From positions 620,001 to 684,000 of the forward strand of contig NZ_JAAIKB010000002.1 in NCBI RefSeq assembly GCF_011040385.1: a stretch of DNA of 64,000 nt, given 5' to 3'. Of the stretch, positions 43,091 through 54,198 are shown piece after piece. This DNA comes from Falsiroseomonas algicola. GTDB lineage: Bacteria; Pseudomonadota; Alphaproteobacteria; Acetobacterales; Acetobacteraceae. Under the pieces are notes generated by a model that worked only from the letters and a program-made list of their open reading frames with translations, made no database searches and was not told where the DNA came from. Each line of letters opens with the position of its first letter. The first letter of the stretch is position 1. The translations under genes were made by a program, and so were the position numbers.

Positions 43091-44638
43091 ATGGGCTTCG
43101 TGACAAGGCTGGCCTTCGGGCTTTCGATCGCGCTCGCCGCGCCGCTGGCGCCGCCGGCCGCGGCGCAGACGCTGCGCATCGGCATGCAGGCCCCGCCCAG
43201 CACGCTCGACCCGCATTGGCTGCTGAACCTGGCCAATACGGGGGCGCTGCGGAACATCTATGAGACGCTGGTCATGCGCGACGACCAGATGGCGCTGCGC
43301 CCGGGCCTGGCGGAGTCCTGGCGCGTCGTCGATGACACGACCTGGGAGTTCAAGCTGCGCGCCGGCGTGCGCTTCCATGACGGAAGCCCGCTGACCTCCG
43401 CCGACATCGCGGCCAGCTTCCAGCGGGTGCCGAACGTGCCGGGCAACCCCAACCCCTATTCCATCTACCTGTCGGGGGTGACGGGGGTGGAGGTGGTGGA
43501 CGACCTCACCTTCCGCATCCGGACCTCCGGGCCGCTGCCGATCCTGCCCACCAATTTGACGCAGATCTTCATCGTGCCGCGCTCCGTGGCGGGGCTCGGC
43601 AATCCCGAGTTCAACAGCGGCCAGGCGGCGATCGGGACGGGGCCCTTCAAGCTCGGCTCCTGGTCCACCAACGCGCCGCTCGTGCTGCGGCGGAACGAGG
43701 AGTGGTGGGGCGGTCGCGTGCCCTGGGAACAGGCGGTGCTGACGCCGATCCCGAACGATCCGGCGCGCGTGGCAGCGCTGCTGGCCGGCGATGTGGACTT
43801 CATCAACAACGTGCCGCTGCAGGATGCGGCGCGCATCGCGGCCGACCGGCGCGTGGCGCTCTTCGCCGCACCCTCCATCTACGCGGTCAACATCTACCCG
43901 GATGTGGAGCGCGCCAGCCCGCCCGGCGTGGACGCGAACGGCCAGAACCCGATGCGGGACGTGCGCGTCCGCCGCGCCATGTCGCTGGCGCTGAACCGGG
44001 AGGGCATCGCGCGCCAGATCATGGAAGGCTATGCCGAGCCGACCGACCAGCCCGTGCCGCCCTTCGTCTTCGGCGCCATCCCGGACCGTGCCCTGCCGGC
44101 GGCCGACCTCAACGCGGCCCGCGCCCTGCTGGCGGAAGCGGGCTGGGGGCAGGGCTTCGGGCTGAACCTCTTCTGCTCTCCGGCGCGGGTGCCGCGCATC
44201 TGCCAGGCGATCGCGGCCGCCTGGACGCGGATCGGCATCCGCACGACGGTGGAGGTGGTGCCGCAGGCGACCTTCCTGACGCGGCGCAACCGGCGGGAAT
44301 ACGGGGTCTTCGTGACCGTCTTCGGGTCCCTGACCGGGGAGACGTCCTACCTGCTGAGCTCCCAGATCCACACCAACGGCACGGTGCCGGGCTTGGGCAC
44401 GCTGAACTTCACGGGCTACGGCGTGCCGGCGGTGGATGCCGAGATCGCGCGGGCGCGCTCCACGCTGGACGATGCGGAGCGGAACCGGCTGCTGCGGGCG
44501 CTGGTGCAGCGGACGGTGGATGAGGCGCTGATCATCGGCGTCGGGCTGGTGCACTCCGCCCATGCGGGGAATGCGAACCTGGTGACGAAGGCGCGGGCGG
44601 ATGAGGAGGTGCTGGCGGTGGAGATCAGGCCGCGCTGA
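43091..44638 (+). CDS. Peptide/nickel-type ABC transporter substrate-binding protein (family 5)
   Basis: A 515-residue periplasmic binding protein. It has a Sec signal peptide (about 1-25, ending APPAAAQ) and the mature start TLRIGMQAPPSTLDPH. The cluster signature region AESWRVVDDTTWEFKLRAGVRFHDGSPLT-type text lies near 78-108, and the central VRRAMSLALNREGIARQIM is typical of DppA/OppA relatives. No permease or ATPase gene is beside it, so it is an orphan or works with a distant transporter. The ATG at 43091 was chosen because it places the signal peptide at the N-terminus. Confidence 0.88.
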   Translation: MGFVTRLAFGLSIALAAPLAPPAAAQTLRIGMQAPPSTLDPHWLLNLANTGALRNIYETLVMRDDQMALRPGLAESWRVVDDTTWEFKLRAGVRFHDGSPLTSADIAASFQRVPNVPGNPNPYSIYLSGVTGVEVVDDLTFRIRTSGPLPILPTNLTQIFIVPRSVAGLGNPEFNSGQAAIGTGPFKLGSWSTNAPLVLRRNEEWWGGRVPWEQAVLTPIPNDPARVAALLAGDVDFINNVPLQDAARIAADRRVALFAAPSIYAVNIYPDVERASPPGVDANGQNPMRDVRVRRAMSLALNREGIARQIMEGYAEPTDQPVPPFVFGAIPDRALPAADLNAARALLAEAGWGQGFGLNLFCSPARVPRICQAIAAAWTRIGIRTTVEVVPQATFLTRRNRREYGVFVTVFGSLTGETSYLLSSQIHTNGTVPGLGTLNFTGYGVPAVDAEIARARSTLDDAERNRLLRALVQRTVDEALIIGVGLVHSAHAGNANLVTKARADEEVLAVEIRPR

Positions 44639-44643
44639 CGGGC

Positions 44644-44671
44644 GCGGCTGGGGGGGCAGCCCCCCCGCCGC
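44644..44671. terminator. Strong hairpin between two convergent genes
   Basis: GCGGC (44644-44648), a bulged T, and seven G (44650-44656) pair with seven C (44660-44666) and GCCGC (44667-44671) around a 3-base loop. It fills the 37-base gap between the binding-protein gene and convergent serB. There is no U-run on either side, but position and strength suggest a two-way transcription block. Confidence 0.6.
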
Positions 44672-44675
44672 AGCG

Positions 44676-45569
44676 TCAGGCGGTGACGAAGTCGGCCCGC
44701 CGATACCCCTGCATGTAGAGCAGCGCCAGCAGGTCCGTGTGGTCCACCCGCGCCCGGGCGGCGGCCGCGACGACCGGCTTGGCGCGGTAGGCGACGCCGA
44801 GCCCCGCAGCCTGGATCATGTCGAGGTCATTGGCGCCGTCGCCGACGGCGAGCGTCGCCGCCAGGGGCAGGCTGTTCTCGGTGGCCAGGCGCTTCAGCGT
44901 GGTGAGCTTGGCGTTGCGGTCGAAGACGGGCTCCGCGACCTTGCCGGTCAGCCTGCCATCCTCGATCAGCAGCACGTTGGAGACGTGGTGGTGGAAACCG
45001 AGCTTCTCCGCCACGCGGCCGGTGAAGAAGGTGAAGCCGCCGGAGGCCAGGCAGCAGGTGGCGCCGTTGGCGCGCATGGTGCCGACGAGTTCGGCCGCGC
45101 CGGGCATCATCGCAGTCTGCGCCCAGGTGGCCTCGAGCGCCGAGACATCGAGGCCCGCCAGCATGCCGACGCGCTCCACCAGCGCCTGGCGGAAATCGAG
45201 TTCGCCATTCATGGAGCGGCGGGTGATCTCCGCGATCCTCTCCTTGAGCCCGGCATAGGCGGCGATCTCGTCCAGCGTCTCGCTGGTGACGATGGTGCTG
45301 TCCATGTCGGCGACGAGAAGGCGCTTGCGTCGGCCCTCGGCGGGCATGGCGATGGCGTCCACGGGCGCATCGGCCAGGGCGGCGCGGGCCGCGGCGGCGG
45401 CCTGTTCGGCGGCGGCATCGGCGAAGGGGATGTCCACGGCCTCCCGCTCCGCCAGCCAGTCCGGCGTGCCGGGGGCGGCGCCGAGGGCTTCCAGCGCGCC
45501 GCGCACGCGGGAGACGAGGGCGGGGTCGAGCGCGCCGGGGGCGGCGACCAGGGTCAGGATATGGGGCAT
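44676..45569 (-). CDS. serB: Phosphoserine phosphatase
   Basis: A 297-residue HAD-family enzyme, the last step of serine synthesis. It has an N-terminal regulatory-like portion (about 1-80), then the nucleophile motif VADMDSTIV (Asp near 88 and 90) and SGGFTFFTGRVAEKLG (motif 2, about 180). NSLPLAATLAVGDGANDLDM follows with motif 4, the Asp pair binding magnesium. The start at 45569 (MPHILTL) is the first Met in the family frame; the open frame upstream is the antisense of miaA. Confidence 0.94.
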   Translation of the reverse strand: MPHILTLVAAPGALDPALVSRVRGALEALGAAPGTPDWLAEREAVDIPFADAAAEQAAAAARAALADAPVDAIAMPAEGRRKRLLVADMDSTIVTSETLDEIAAYAGLKERIAEITRRSMNGELDFRQALVERVGMLAGLDVSALEATWAQTAMMPGAAELVGTMRANGATCCLASGGFTFFTGRVAEKLGFHHHVSNVLLIEDGRLTGKVAEPVFDRNAKLTTLKRLATENSLPLAATLAVGDGANDLDMIQAAGLGVAYRAKPVVAAAARARVDHTDLLALLYMQGYRRADFVTA

Positions 45570-45586
45570 GCGGGGCGCCCCATGCC
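45565..45586. promoter_or_regulatory. 22-bp imperfect palindrome between serB and miaA starts
   Basis: GGCATG at 45565-45570 mirrors CATGCC at 45581-45586, with GGGGCGCCCC in the centre; 9 of 11 base pairs are symmetrical. It includes the serB start codon and lies 32 bases before miaA. It could be an operator shared by the divergent pair, or a GC-rich coincidence. Confidence 0.3.
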
Positions 45587-45617
45587 ATTGGCGTCCGGGC
45601 TGTGCAACATCAGGCGC

Positions 45618-46607
45618 ATGACAAGCCCAGACCTGCCCCCCGCGATCATCGTCGCCGGCCCGACCACCAGCGGGAAGAGCGCGCTGGCGCTGGCGCTGGC
45701 GCTCCGCGTCGGCGGCACCGTCATCAATGCCGATTCGATGCAGGTCTATCGGGAATTGCGGGTGATCACGGCGCGGCCGACGCCGGATGAGGAGGCGATG
45801 GTGCCGCATGCCCTCTATGGCGTGCGGCCGGCCGCGGAAGCCGGGACGGTGGCGTGGTGGCGGTGCGCGGCGCTTGCGGCGATGGAGGAAGCCCGCGCGG
45901 CGGGGCGGGTGCCGATCCTGTGTGGCGGAACGGGGCTCTATTTCCTGTCGCTGACGGAGGGGCTGGCCGAGGTGCCGCCGGTGCCGGAGGCGGCGCGGGC
46001 GGAGGCGCGGCGGCTGCTGGAGGCGGAGGGGCCGGCTTCGCTGCATGCCCGGCTGGCGGCGCTGGACCCGGAGACGGCGGCCTCGCTCCGGCCAACCGAC
46101 AGCCAGCGCCTTGCCCGTGCCTATGAGGTGGTGACGGGAACGGGCAGGGGGCTGCGCGCCTGGCAGCGGGAGGGGGGCGCCGTGCCGGCGCCCTGGCGCT
46201 TCGCCGCCGTGGTGCTCGACCCGCCTCGCCCCGCGCTGCGATCGGCGATCGCGCGGCGGTGGAAGGCGATGCTGGAGGCCGGCGCGATGGAGGAAGTGGC
46301 GGCGCTGGGGGCGCAGGGGCTGGACCCCGCGCTGCCGGCGATGCGCGCGCATGGGGTGCCGGAACTGCTGGCCGTCCAGGCGGGGCGGATGACGCTGGAG
46401 GCGGCGTCCACGCGCGCCATCCTCAATACGGGGCAATACACCAAGCGCCAGGCGACCTGGTTCCGGCATCATGCGCTGGCGCCCCCTGCGCTCACGCATA
46501 GCATCCATGCGCGGTGCGAGGGTCTAGAGCAATTTTCGGAATGCGAACTGGCAAAAATTATCGCTTTTGTTGATCGTCGCGTTGACGGGGGGAGTCCGGG
46601 GGCGTAG
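45618..46607 (+). CDS. miaA: tRNA dimethylallyltransferase
   Basis: A 329-residue enzyme that prenylates A37 of tRNAs reading UNN codons. The P-loop GPTTSGKSAL lies near residues 14-23, then NADSMQVYREL (about 38-48). ARPTPDEEAMVPH and GGTGLYFLSL follow, then the C-terminal NTGQYTKRQATWFRH. The final stretch (QFSECELAKIIAFVDRRVD) keeps the usual end of the family although the DNA there is AT-rich for the window. The ATG at 45618 starts 10 residues before the P-loop. Confidence 0.95.
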   Translation: MTSPDLPPAIIVAGPTTSGKSALALALALRVGGTVINADSMQVYRELRVITARPTPDEEAMVPHALYGVRPAAEAGTVAWWRCAALAAMEEARAAGRVPILCGGTGLYFLSLTEGLAEVPPVPEAARAEARRLLEAEGPASLHARLAALDPETAASLRPTDSQRLARAYEVVTGTGRGLRAWQREGGAVPAPWRFAAVVLDPPRPALRSAIARRWKAMLEAGAMEEVAALGAQGLDPALPAMRAHGVPELLAVQAGRMTLEAASTRAILNTGQYTKRQATWFRHHALAPPALTHSIHARCEGLEQFSECELAKIIAFVDRRVDGGSPGA

Positions 46608-46668
46608 ATGACGGGGCGTTCGCGGTGCCTCGCGCCGCCACGCCAGCCACAGGAAAGCCGACCGACCC

Positions 46669-48471
<1,803 letters not shown>

Positions 48472-48492
48472 CCACCACGCCGCGTGACCACC

Positions 48493-48517
48493 GCGGGGCG
48501 TTCGCGCGCCCCGCTTT
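48493..48517 (+). other. Intercistronic hairpin between ilvB and ilvH
   Basis: GCGGGGCG (48493-48500) pairs perfectly with CGCCCCGC (48507-48514) around a 6-base loop and is followed by TTT. It sits in the middle of the 74-base gap. It could be a weak terminator or an RNA-stability element that sets the ratio of large to small subunit. Confidence 0.5.
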
Positions 48518-48545
48518 CCCGACCTTCTGACCAAGATCGAATCCC

Positions 48546-49070
48546 ATGTCCGACAAGACCGGAACTGCCATGCGCGCCGCAACCATTGCGGTGCTGGTTG
48601 AAAACGAGGCCGGCGTGCTCGCCCGCGTCATCGGCCTGTTTTCCGGCCGCGGCTACAACATCGACAGCCTGACGGTGGCCCCCGTCGATGCGGAGGGGCG
48701 GCTGTCCCGCATCACCGTCGTCACCTCCGGCACCGAGATGGTGATCGAGCAGATCAAGGCGCAGCTCGATCGCCTGGTGCCGGTGCACAAGGTGAGCGAC
48801 CTGACGCTGGAGGGGCCGCACCTCGTCCGTGAACTCGCGCTGATCAAGGTGGTCGGCACCGGCGACCATCGGGTGGAGGCGCTGCGCCTGGCGGATGCCT
48901 TCCGCGCCCGGGTCGTGGACGCGACGACGGAAAGCTTCGTCTTCGAGATGACGGGGAATGCCGAGAAGATCGACGCCTTCTGCGCGCTGATGCGGCCGAT
49001 CGGGCTGAAGGAAATCTCCCGCACCGGGGCCGTTGCGATTGCGCGCGGTACCCATGCGCTGATGGGCTGA
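48546..49070 (+). CDS. ilvH: Acetolactate synthase, small (regulatory) subunit
   Basis: A 174-residue subunit. It has an N-terminal ACT domain (about 9-85: IAVLVENEAGVLARVIGLFSGRGYNIDSL, then RITVVTSG) that binds valine for feedback inhibition. The C-terminal domain (about 95-170, with ELALIKV and SRTGAVAIARG) activates IlvB. Length is typical (often named ilvN or ilvH). A second ATG at 48570 would remove eight residues; I kept the first. Confidence 0.95.
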   Translation: MSDKTGTAMRAATIAVLVENEAGVLARVIGLFSGRGYNIDSLTVAPVDAEGRLSRITVVTSGTEMVIEQIKAQLDRLVPVHKVSDLTLEGPHLVRELALIKVVGTGDHRVEALRLADAFRARVVDATTESFVFEMTGNAEKIDAFCALMRPIGLKEISRTGAVAIARGTHALMG

Positions 49071-49125
49071 AACCTTGTCGGGTCTCGCGCCGTTCGCACC
49101 GCGAACCGACCGTGGAGCCCGAGTC

Positions 49126-50160
49126 ATGCGCCTTTTTGCCTGCCAGAAGTGCAGCAACCTGCTGCATTTCGAGAATACCTCCTGCGAGAAGTGCGGATCC
49201 GCGCTGGGGTTCCTGCCCCGGCACGGCCGCATCTCCGCCTTCGAGGCCGATGGCGTGACCGCCATGCTGGACCATCGTCCGTGGAAGCCCTGCGCCAACG
49301 CCGCGCAGGACGCCTGCAACTGGTTCCTGCCCGCGGATGACGAGGAGAGTTTCTGCCCGTCCTGCCGCCACAACGAGGTGGTGCCGGACCTGACGGTGGC
49401 GGAGAACCTGCCGCTGTGGCGCAAGCTGGAAGGGGCGAAGCGGCGGCTTCTCTACACGCTGCAGCGTCTCGGCCTGCCGCATGAGACGGCGGAGCTGCGC
49501 TTCAGCTTCCTGGCCGATGTGGACGGCCAGCCCGCCATGACCGGGCATGACGAGGGGCACATCACCATCGCGCTGCGCGAGGCGGATGACGCGGAGCGCG
49601 AGAAGCGCCGCGGGCTGATGAACGAGCCCTACCGCACCCTGCTCGGCCATATGCGGCATGAGGTGGGGCACTGGTACTTCATCGTGCTGGTGGAACGCGC
49701 CGGCCGAACGGCGGAATTCCGCGAGCTCTTCGGCGATGAGAGCGCGGATTACGCGGCCGCGCTGCAGGCGCATTACGCGCGGGGCGCGAATGACGACTGG
49801 CGGGGGGAGTTCATCTCCGCCTACGCGGCCGCGCATCCGCATGAGGATTGGGCGGAGTGCTTCGCCCATTACCTGCACATGGTCGATAGCCTGGAGACGG
49901 CGGGCAGCGTCGGCCTGCGCATCCGCCCGCGGCTGGACCGGGAGGGCGTGCTGGAGGCGGAGGTGGATTTCGACCCCTACCGCGCCGGCATGGACGACAT
50001 CCTCGCGGCCTGGACGCCGCTGACGGTGGCGATGAACGAGATCAACCGCAGCATGGGGACACCGGACCTATACCCGTTTGTCCTGTCTGCCCCCGTGGCG
50101 CGGAAGCTTGGGTTCATCCATGAATTGGTGCATCACAGACCCGAGACCCGGGTTAGCTAG
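49126..50160 (+). CDS. Putative zinc-binding metallopeptidase with N-terminal zinc ribbon
   Basis: A 344-residue protein. The first 25 residues form a Cys4 ribbon (Cys6, Cys9, Cys20, Cys23). A second cysteine group lies near residues 60-85 (PCANAAQDACNWF and SFCPSCRHNE). The zinc-peptidase motif H178-E-V-G-H182 follows, with a downstream HEDWAECFAHYLH supplying a likely third ligand. This matches a family annotated as putative zinc-binding metallopeptidase of unknown target. It lies between ilvH and ilvC on the same strand, 15 bases before ilvC, so it is probably in the ilv transcript. Confidence 0.8.
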   Translation: MRLFACQKCSNLLHFENTSCEKCGSALGFLPRHGRISAFEADGVTAMLDHRPWKPCANAAQDACNWFLPADDEESFCPSCRHNEVVPDLTVAENLPLWRKLEGAKRRLLYTLQRLGLPHETAELRFSFLADVDGQPAMTGHDEGHITIALREADDAEREKRRGLMNEPYRTLLGHMRHEVGHWYFIVLVERAGRTAEFRELFGDESADYAAALQAHYARGANDDWRGEFISAYAAAHPHEDWAECFAHYLHMVDSLETAGSVGLRIRPRLDREGVLEAEVDFDPYRAGMDDILAAWTPLTVAMNEINRSMGTPDLYPFVLSAPVARKLGFIHELVHHRPETRVS

Positions 50161-51192
<1,032 letters not shown>

Positions 51193-51216
51193 GGCGGGCG
51201 GAGACGCCGTCTCGGG

Positions 51217-51250
51217 GGGCGGCGGGGCAACCCGCCGCCCTTCGTCGTTT
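51217..51250 (+). terminator. Rho-independent terminator after ilvC
   Basis: GGGCGGCGGG (51217-51226) and CCCGCCGCCC (51231-51240) form a perfect 10-bp stem capped by a GCAA tetraloop, followed by TTCGTCGTTT. It starts 24 bases after the ilvC stop and marks the end of the ilv operon. Confidence 0.9.
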
Positions 51251-51265
51251 CTGGGGGGAAGCACC

Positions 51266-51889
51266 ATGAAGACCATCGCCTGCCTGCACACGGCCGGGAG
51301 CAATGTCGCGGTGTTCGACGCGGCCTGCCCGCCGGGCGTGGTGTTGCGACACACGGTCAATGAGACGCTGCTGAAGGACGCGGAAGCCGCGGGCGGGCTG
51401 ACGGAGGCGATCGCCGCGCGGACGGCACGCGCGCTGGAGGCGCTGGCCGGGCCCGGCGTGGATGCGGTGCTGCTGACCTGCTCCACGGTCGGGCCGGGCG
51501 TCGCGCTGGCCCGCGCGCCCGTGCCGGTGCTGCGGGTGGATGCGGCGCTGGCGGAGGCCGCGACGAAGGGCGGCGGGCGCGTGGTGGTGCTCTGCGCCGT
51601 CGAGACGACGATGGAGCCGAGCCGCAGGGTGTTCGAGGAACCGGCCGCGCGGCATGGCGCGACGCTCGATGTGCGGCTGGTGCCGGGCGCCTGGGCGGCG
51701 TTCCGGGGCGGCGATGTCGCGGGCTATCACCGGCTTGTCGCGGAAGCCGCCGAAGCCGCCTTCGCGGAAGGGGCGGCGGAGGTCGCGCTGGCTCAGGCCA
51801 GCATGGCCGGTGCGGTGGCGATGGCGCGGGGCCGCAAGCCGCTGGCGAGCCCGCCCGTCGGACTCGCCGCGGCCGTCGCAAGCGCGTGA
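51266..51889 (+). CDS. Asp/Glu/hydantoin racemase-superfamily protein, single active-site Cys
   Basis: A 207-residue protein with the two-lobed racemase fold. The N-lobe Cys72 sits in LLTCSTVGPG, the usual first catalytic cysteine region. In the C-lobe the second cysteine expected in a C-T/S-G motif is replaced (VALAQASMAGA near 173-183). A two-base racemisation mechanism is therefore unlikely and the reaction is uncertain; related proteins include decarboxylases and isomerases that use one Cys. It stands alone between the ilv terminator and the SOUL gene. Confidence 0.7.
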   Translation: MKTIACLHTAGSNVAVFDAACPPGVVLRHTVNETLLKDAEAAGGLTEAIAARTARALEALAGPGVDAVLLTCSTVGPGVALARAPVPVLRVDAALAEAATKGGGRVVVLCAVETTMEPSRRVFEEPAARHGATLDVRLVPGAWAAFRGGDVAGYHRLVAEAAEAAFAEGAAEVALAQASMAGAVAMARGRKPLASPPVGLAAAVASA

Positions 51890-51941
51890 CGGCGGCCGGA
51901 ATGGCTCGCGATGGCAGGCGCGGGGTGGTAGCGGTGCCGCC

Positions 51942-52559
51942 ATGCTCAAGCGCCTTGCGACCCTCGCCTCCACCGTCCTCCTCTCCGCCTGCTCGGTTGT
52001 CGGCGTGAGGTCGGGGACGGAGGAGCCGCGCTACGAGGCGCTGGGCACGGAATCCGGGATCGAATTCCGCCGCTACGCGCCGCGCCTGGCCGCCGAGACG
52101 GTGGTGGAGGGAGCCGAGGAGGCGGCGCGGAGCGAGGGGTTCTCCCGCCTGGCGCGCTACATCTTCGGGGGCAACCAGGGATCGGCGCGGATCGCGATGA
52201 CGGCGCCGGTCGCGCAGGATCGGATGCGCATCGCCATGACTGCGCCGGTGGCGCAGGCGGCGACGCCGGGCGGCTACCGCATCCGCTTCTTCCTGCCCGC
52301 CGCGCTGCGCGATCCGCCGGCGCCGAACGACCCGCGCGTCTCGATCACGGAGGTGCCGGGGGAGACGGTGGCGGTGCTGCGCTTCACGGGCGTGCCGAGC
52401 CCGGCGGCGGTGGCGGCGGCGCGGGCACGTCTGGAAGCGGCGCTGCCCGCCACGCGCTGGGTTGCGGCGGGCGAGGTGGTGGGCTGGTTCTACGATCCGC
52501 CCTGGACCATCCCCGCGCTGCGGCGGAACGAGGTGGCGGTGCCGGTGGTGCCACGATGA
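51942..52559 (+). CDS. SOUL-family haem-binding lipoprotein
   Basis: A 205-residue protein. A signal with lipobox LLSAC puts the lipidated Cys at residue 17. The SOUL/HBP fold then starts at EEPRYEALGTESGIEFRRYAP (about 27-47). The family block IAMTAPV is present twice in a row (13-residue period, about 84-105), apparently an internal duplication. VPGETVAVLRFTG and GWFYDPPWTIP.LRRNEV are the usual C-terminal blocks. Family members bind haem or tetrapyrroles. The stop overlaps the next start (ATGA). Confidence 0.85.
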   Translation: MLKRLATLASTVLLSACSVVGVRSGTEEPRYEALGTESGIEFRRYAPRLAAETVVEGAEEAARSEGFSRLARYIFGGNQGSARIAMTAPVAQDRMRIAMTAPVAQAATPGGYRIRFFLPAALRDPPAPNDPRVSITEVPGETVAVLRFTGVPSPAAVAAARARLEAALPATRWVAAGEVVGWFYDPPWTIPALRRNEVAVPVVPR

Positions 52560-52861
52560 TCCGGCTGGCGATCCTGCTGGTACTGCTGGCCTCGCCAGCG
52601 GCCGCGCAGTCCCGCGACTGGACCGCGGAGAAATGCAGCCGCTACGGCGAGATGTGGCCGCAGGCGCTGGCGCGGTTCGGGCGCGTCGGGCTGTCGGAGG
52701 AGTTCCTCGCTCGGCACGAGGCCTTCATCGCCTCCGGCTGCCGCACGCGGGATGTCTGTCCGCGGTCGCCGCAGGAGATCGCCATGGCCGATGTCATGAC
52801 CATCGCGGCGATGAATGCGGGGACGGCGAGCAGCTTCGTGCCGTTCATCTGCCGCGATTGA
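52556..52861 (+). CDS. Small secreted protein of unknown function
   Basis: A 101-residue protein. It has a clear signal peptide (about 1-18, ending ASPAAAQ) and a mature part with four cysteines (CSRYGE near 27, SGCRTRDVC near 61-68, ICRD at the end) that could form two disulfides in the periplasm. I do not recognise the family. Its ATG overlaps the SOUL-gene stop, so it is cotranslated with that haem-binding lipoprotein. Confidence 0.65.
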   Translation: MIRLAILLVLLASPAAAQSRDWTAEKCSRYGEMWPQALARFGRVGLSEEFLARHEAFIASGCRTRDVCPRSPQEIAMADVMTIAAMNAGTASSFVPFICRD

Positions 52862-52894
52862 CCGGGAGGGGCGGCGCTTGCCACTGTTCCGGGC

Positions 52895-53842
52895 ATGACA
52901 GACGCCCGCTTCCCCGATGACGGCTCCGGCTATCCCCGCGACCTCCGCGGCTACGGCGCCAACCCGCCCGACCCGAAATGGCCGGGCGGCGCGAAGCTCG
53001 CACTCTCCTTCGTGCTCAACTACGAGGAGGGCGGCGAGAACACCGTCCTGAACGGCGACCGGGGCAGCGAGCTCTACCTCCATGAGGTGCCGGGCGGGTC
53101 GCCCACGGTCGGCGAGCGCAACCGCAGCACGGAGACGCAGTTCGACTACGGCGCGCGGGCCGGCGTGTGGCGCGTCATGCGGCTCTTCGCGCAGCAGGGG
53201 CTGAACTTCACCGTCTATGGCGTGGGCCGCGCGCTGGAACTGAACCCGGATGTCGCCCGCGCCTTCGCGGAAGCGGGGCATGAGGTGGCGTCCCACGCCT
53301 GGCGCTGGTTCGACTACCACTCGATGAGCGAGGCCGAGGAGGTCGAGCATATCAACCGCTGCGTGGAGACCATCGCGCGGCTGACGGGCACGCCGCCGGT
53401 CGGCTGGTACACGGGGCGGTTCAGCCCGATGACGCGCCGCCTGGTCGCGCGGCATGGCGGGTTCCTGTATGACAGCGACAGCTATGATGACGACCTGCCG
53501 CATTACGTGAAGGTCGAGGGGAAGGACGTGCTGGTCATCCCCTACACGCTCGACAACAACGACATGAAGTTCGCCGTGCCGCCGGGCTTCGGCGATCCCG
53601 ATGGGTTCGAGCGGCATCTCCGCGACGCCTTCGACCTGCTGCTGGAGGAAGGGCGCGCGGGCAGCCCGAAAATGATGTCGGTGGGACTGCATTGCCGGCT
53701 GGTCGGGCGGCCCGGGCGCGCGCGGGCCTTGCAGCGCTTCCTCGCGCATGTGGCGAAGCACCGGGACGAGGTCTGGGTGGCGCGGCGGGCGGATATCGCG
53801 CGGCATTGGTGGGCGGTGCATCCGCCCGGCACCACCCCGTGA
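52895..53842 (+). CDS. PuuE-type polysaccharide-deacetylase-family hydrolase (putative allantoinase)
   Basis: A 315-residue protein of the NodB fold without a signal peptide. Its start RDLRGYGANPPDPKWPGGAKLALSFVLNYEEGGE-type text and central GHEVASHAWRWFDYHSMSEAEE match cofactor-independent allantoinases (PuuE) that hydrolyse allantoin to allantoate. The segment VGWYTGRFSPMTRRL and the C-terminal LHCRLVGRPGRARALQRFL are also shared. No other purine-breakdown gene is nearby, so related chitooligosaccharide or formamide substrates remain possible. The stop overlaps the next start (GTGA). Confidence 0.82.
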   Translation: MTDARFPDDGSGYPRDLRGYGANPPDPKWPGGAKLALSFVLNYEEGGENTVLNGDRGSELYLHEVPGGSPTVGERNRSTETQFDYGARAGVWRVMRLFAQQGLNFTVYGVGRALELNPDVARAFAEAGHEVASHAWRWFDYHSMSEAEEVEHINRCVETIARLTGTPPVGWYTGRFSPMTRRLVARHGGFLYDSDSYDDDLPHYVKVEGKDVLVIPYTLDNNDMKFAVPPGFGDPDGFERHLRDAFDLLLEEGRAGSPKMMSVGLHCRLVGRPGRARALQRFLAHVAKHRDEVWVARRADIARHWWAVHPPGTTP

Positions 53843-54189
53843 CACGGGGGGTGATCGCGACCCGGGTCTATGAGGTGGATGGCCGGCCCGAACTCCGCGT
53901 GGCGATCGAACAGCCCATCATGGAGGAGAACGGAAACTGGTTCTGCGGCTATGAGATCCAGGGGCCGAAGACCAGCATCAAGGGGTCGTTCGGCGGCGCT
54001 GACGCATTGCAGGCCTTGATCCTCGCCATTTATGCAATCCGGCTGAAGCTGGAGCTTTCCGACGAATATCTGGAAGGGCGCCTGAGTTTGGACGGTGCAA
54101 AAGATCACCTCGACCTTCCTGACCCGGCGCTTCACCCCCACCACCCCGCCAATGTCGAACATTTTCGCCGGCATGCGCCGGAGGCGTGA
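53839..54189 (+). CDS. Conserved hypothetical protein, first of a tandem paralogous pair (DUF6968-like)
   Basis: A 116-residue protein of unknown function. It starts with a strand-rich part (ATRVYEVDGRPELRVAIEQP). The block NWFCGYEIQGP....K.SFGGADALQALILAIYAIRLKLEL (about 36-74) is echoed in the next gene. The C-terminus is His/Pro-rich. The start is a GTG at 53839 in a GTGA overlap with the deacetylase; a second GTG at 53851 is possible. Family placement is from memory and tentative. Confidence 0.6.
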   Translation: MTRGVIATRVYEVDGRPELRVAIEQPIMEENGNWFCGYEIQGPKTSIKGSFGGADALQALILAIYAIRLKLELSDEYLEGRLSLDGAKDHLDLPDPALHPHHPANVEHFRRHAPEA

Positions 54190-54198
54190 AGGGGTGCG

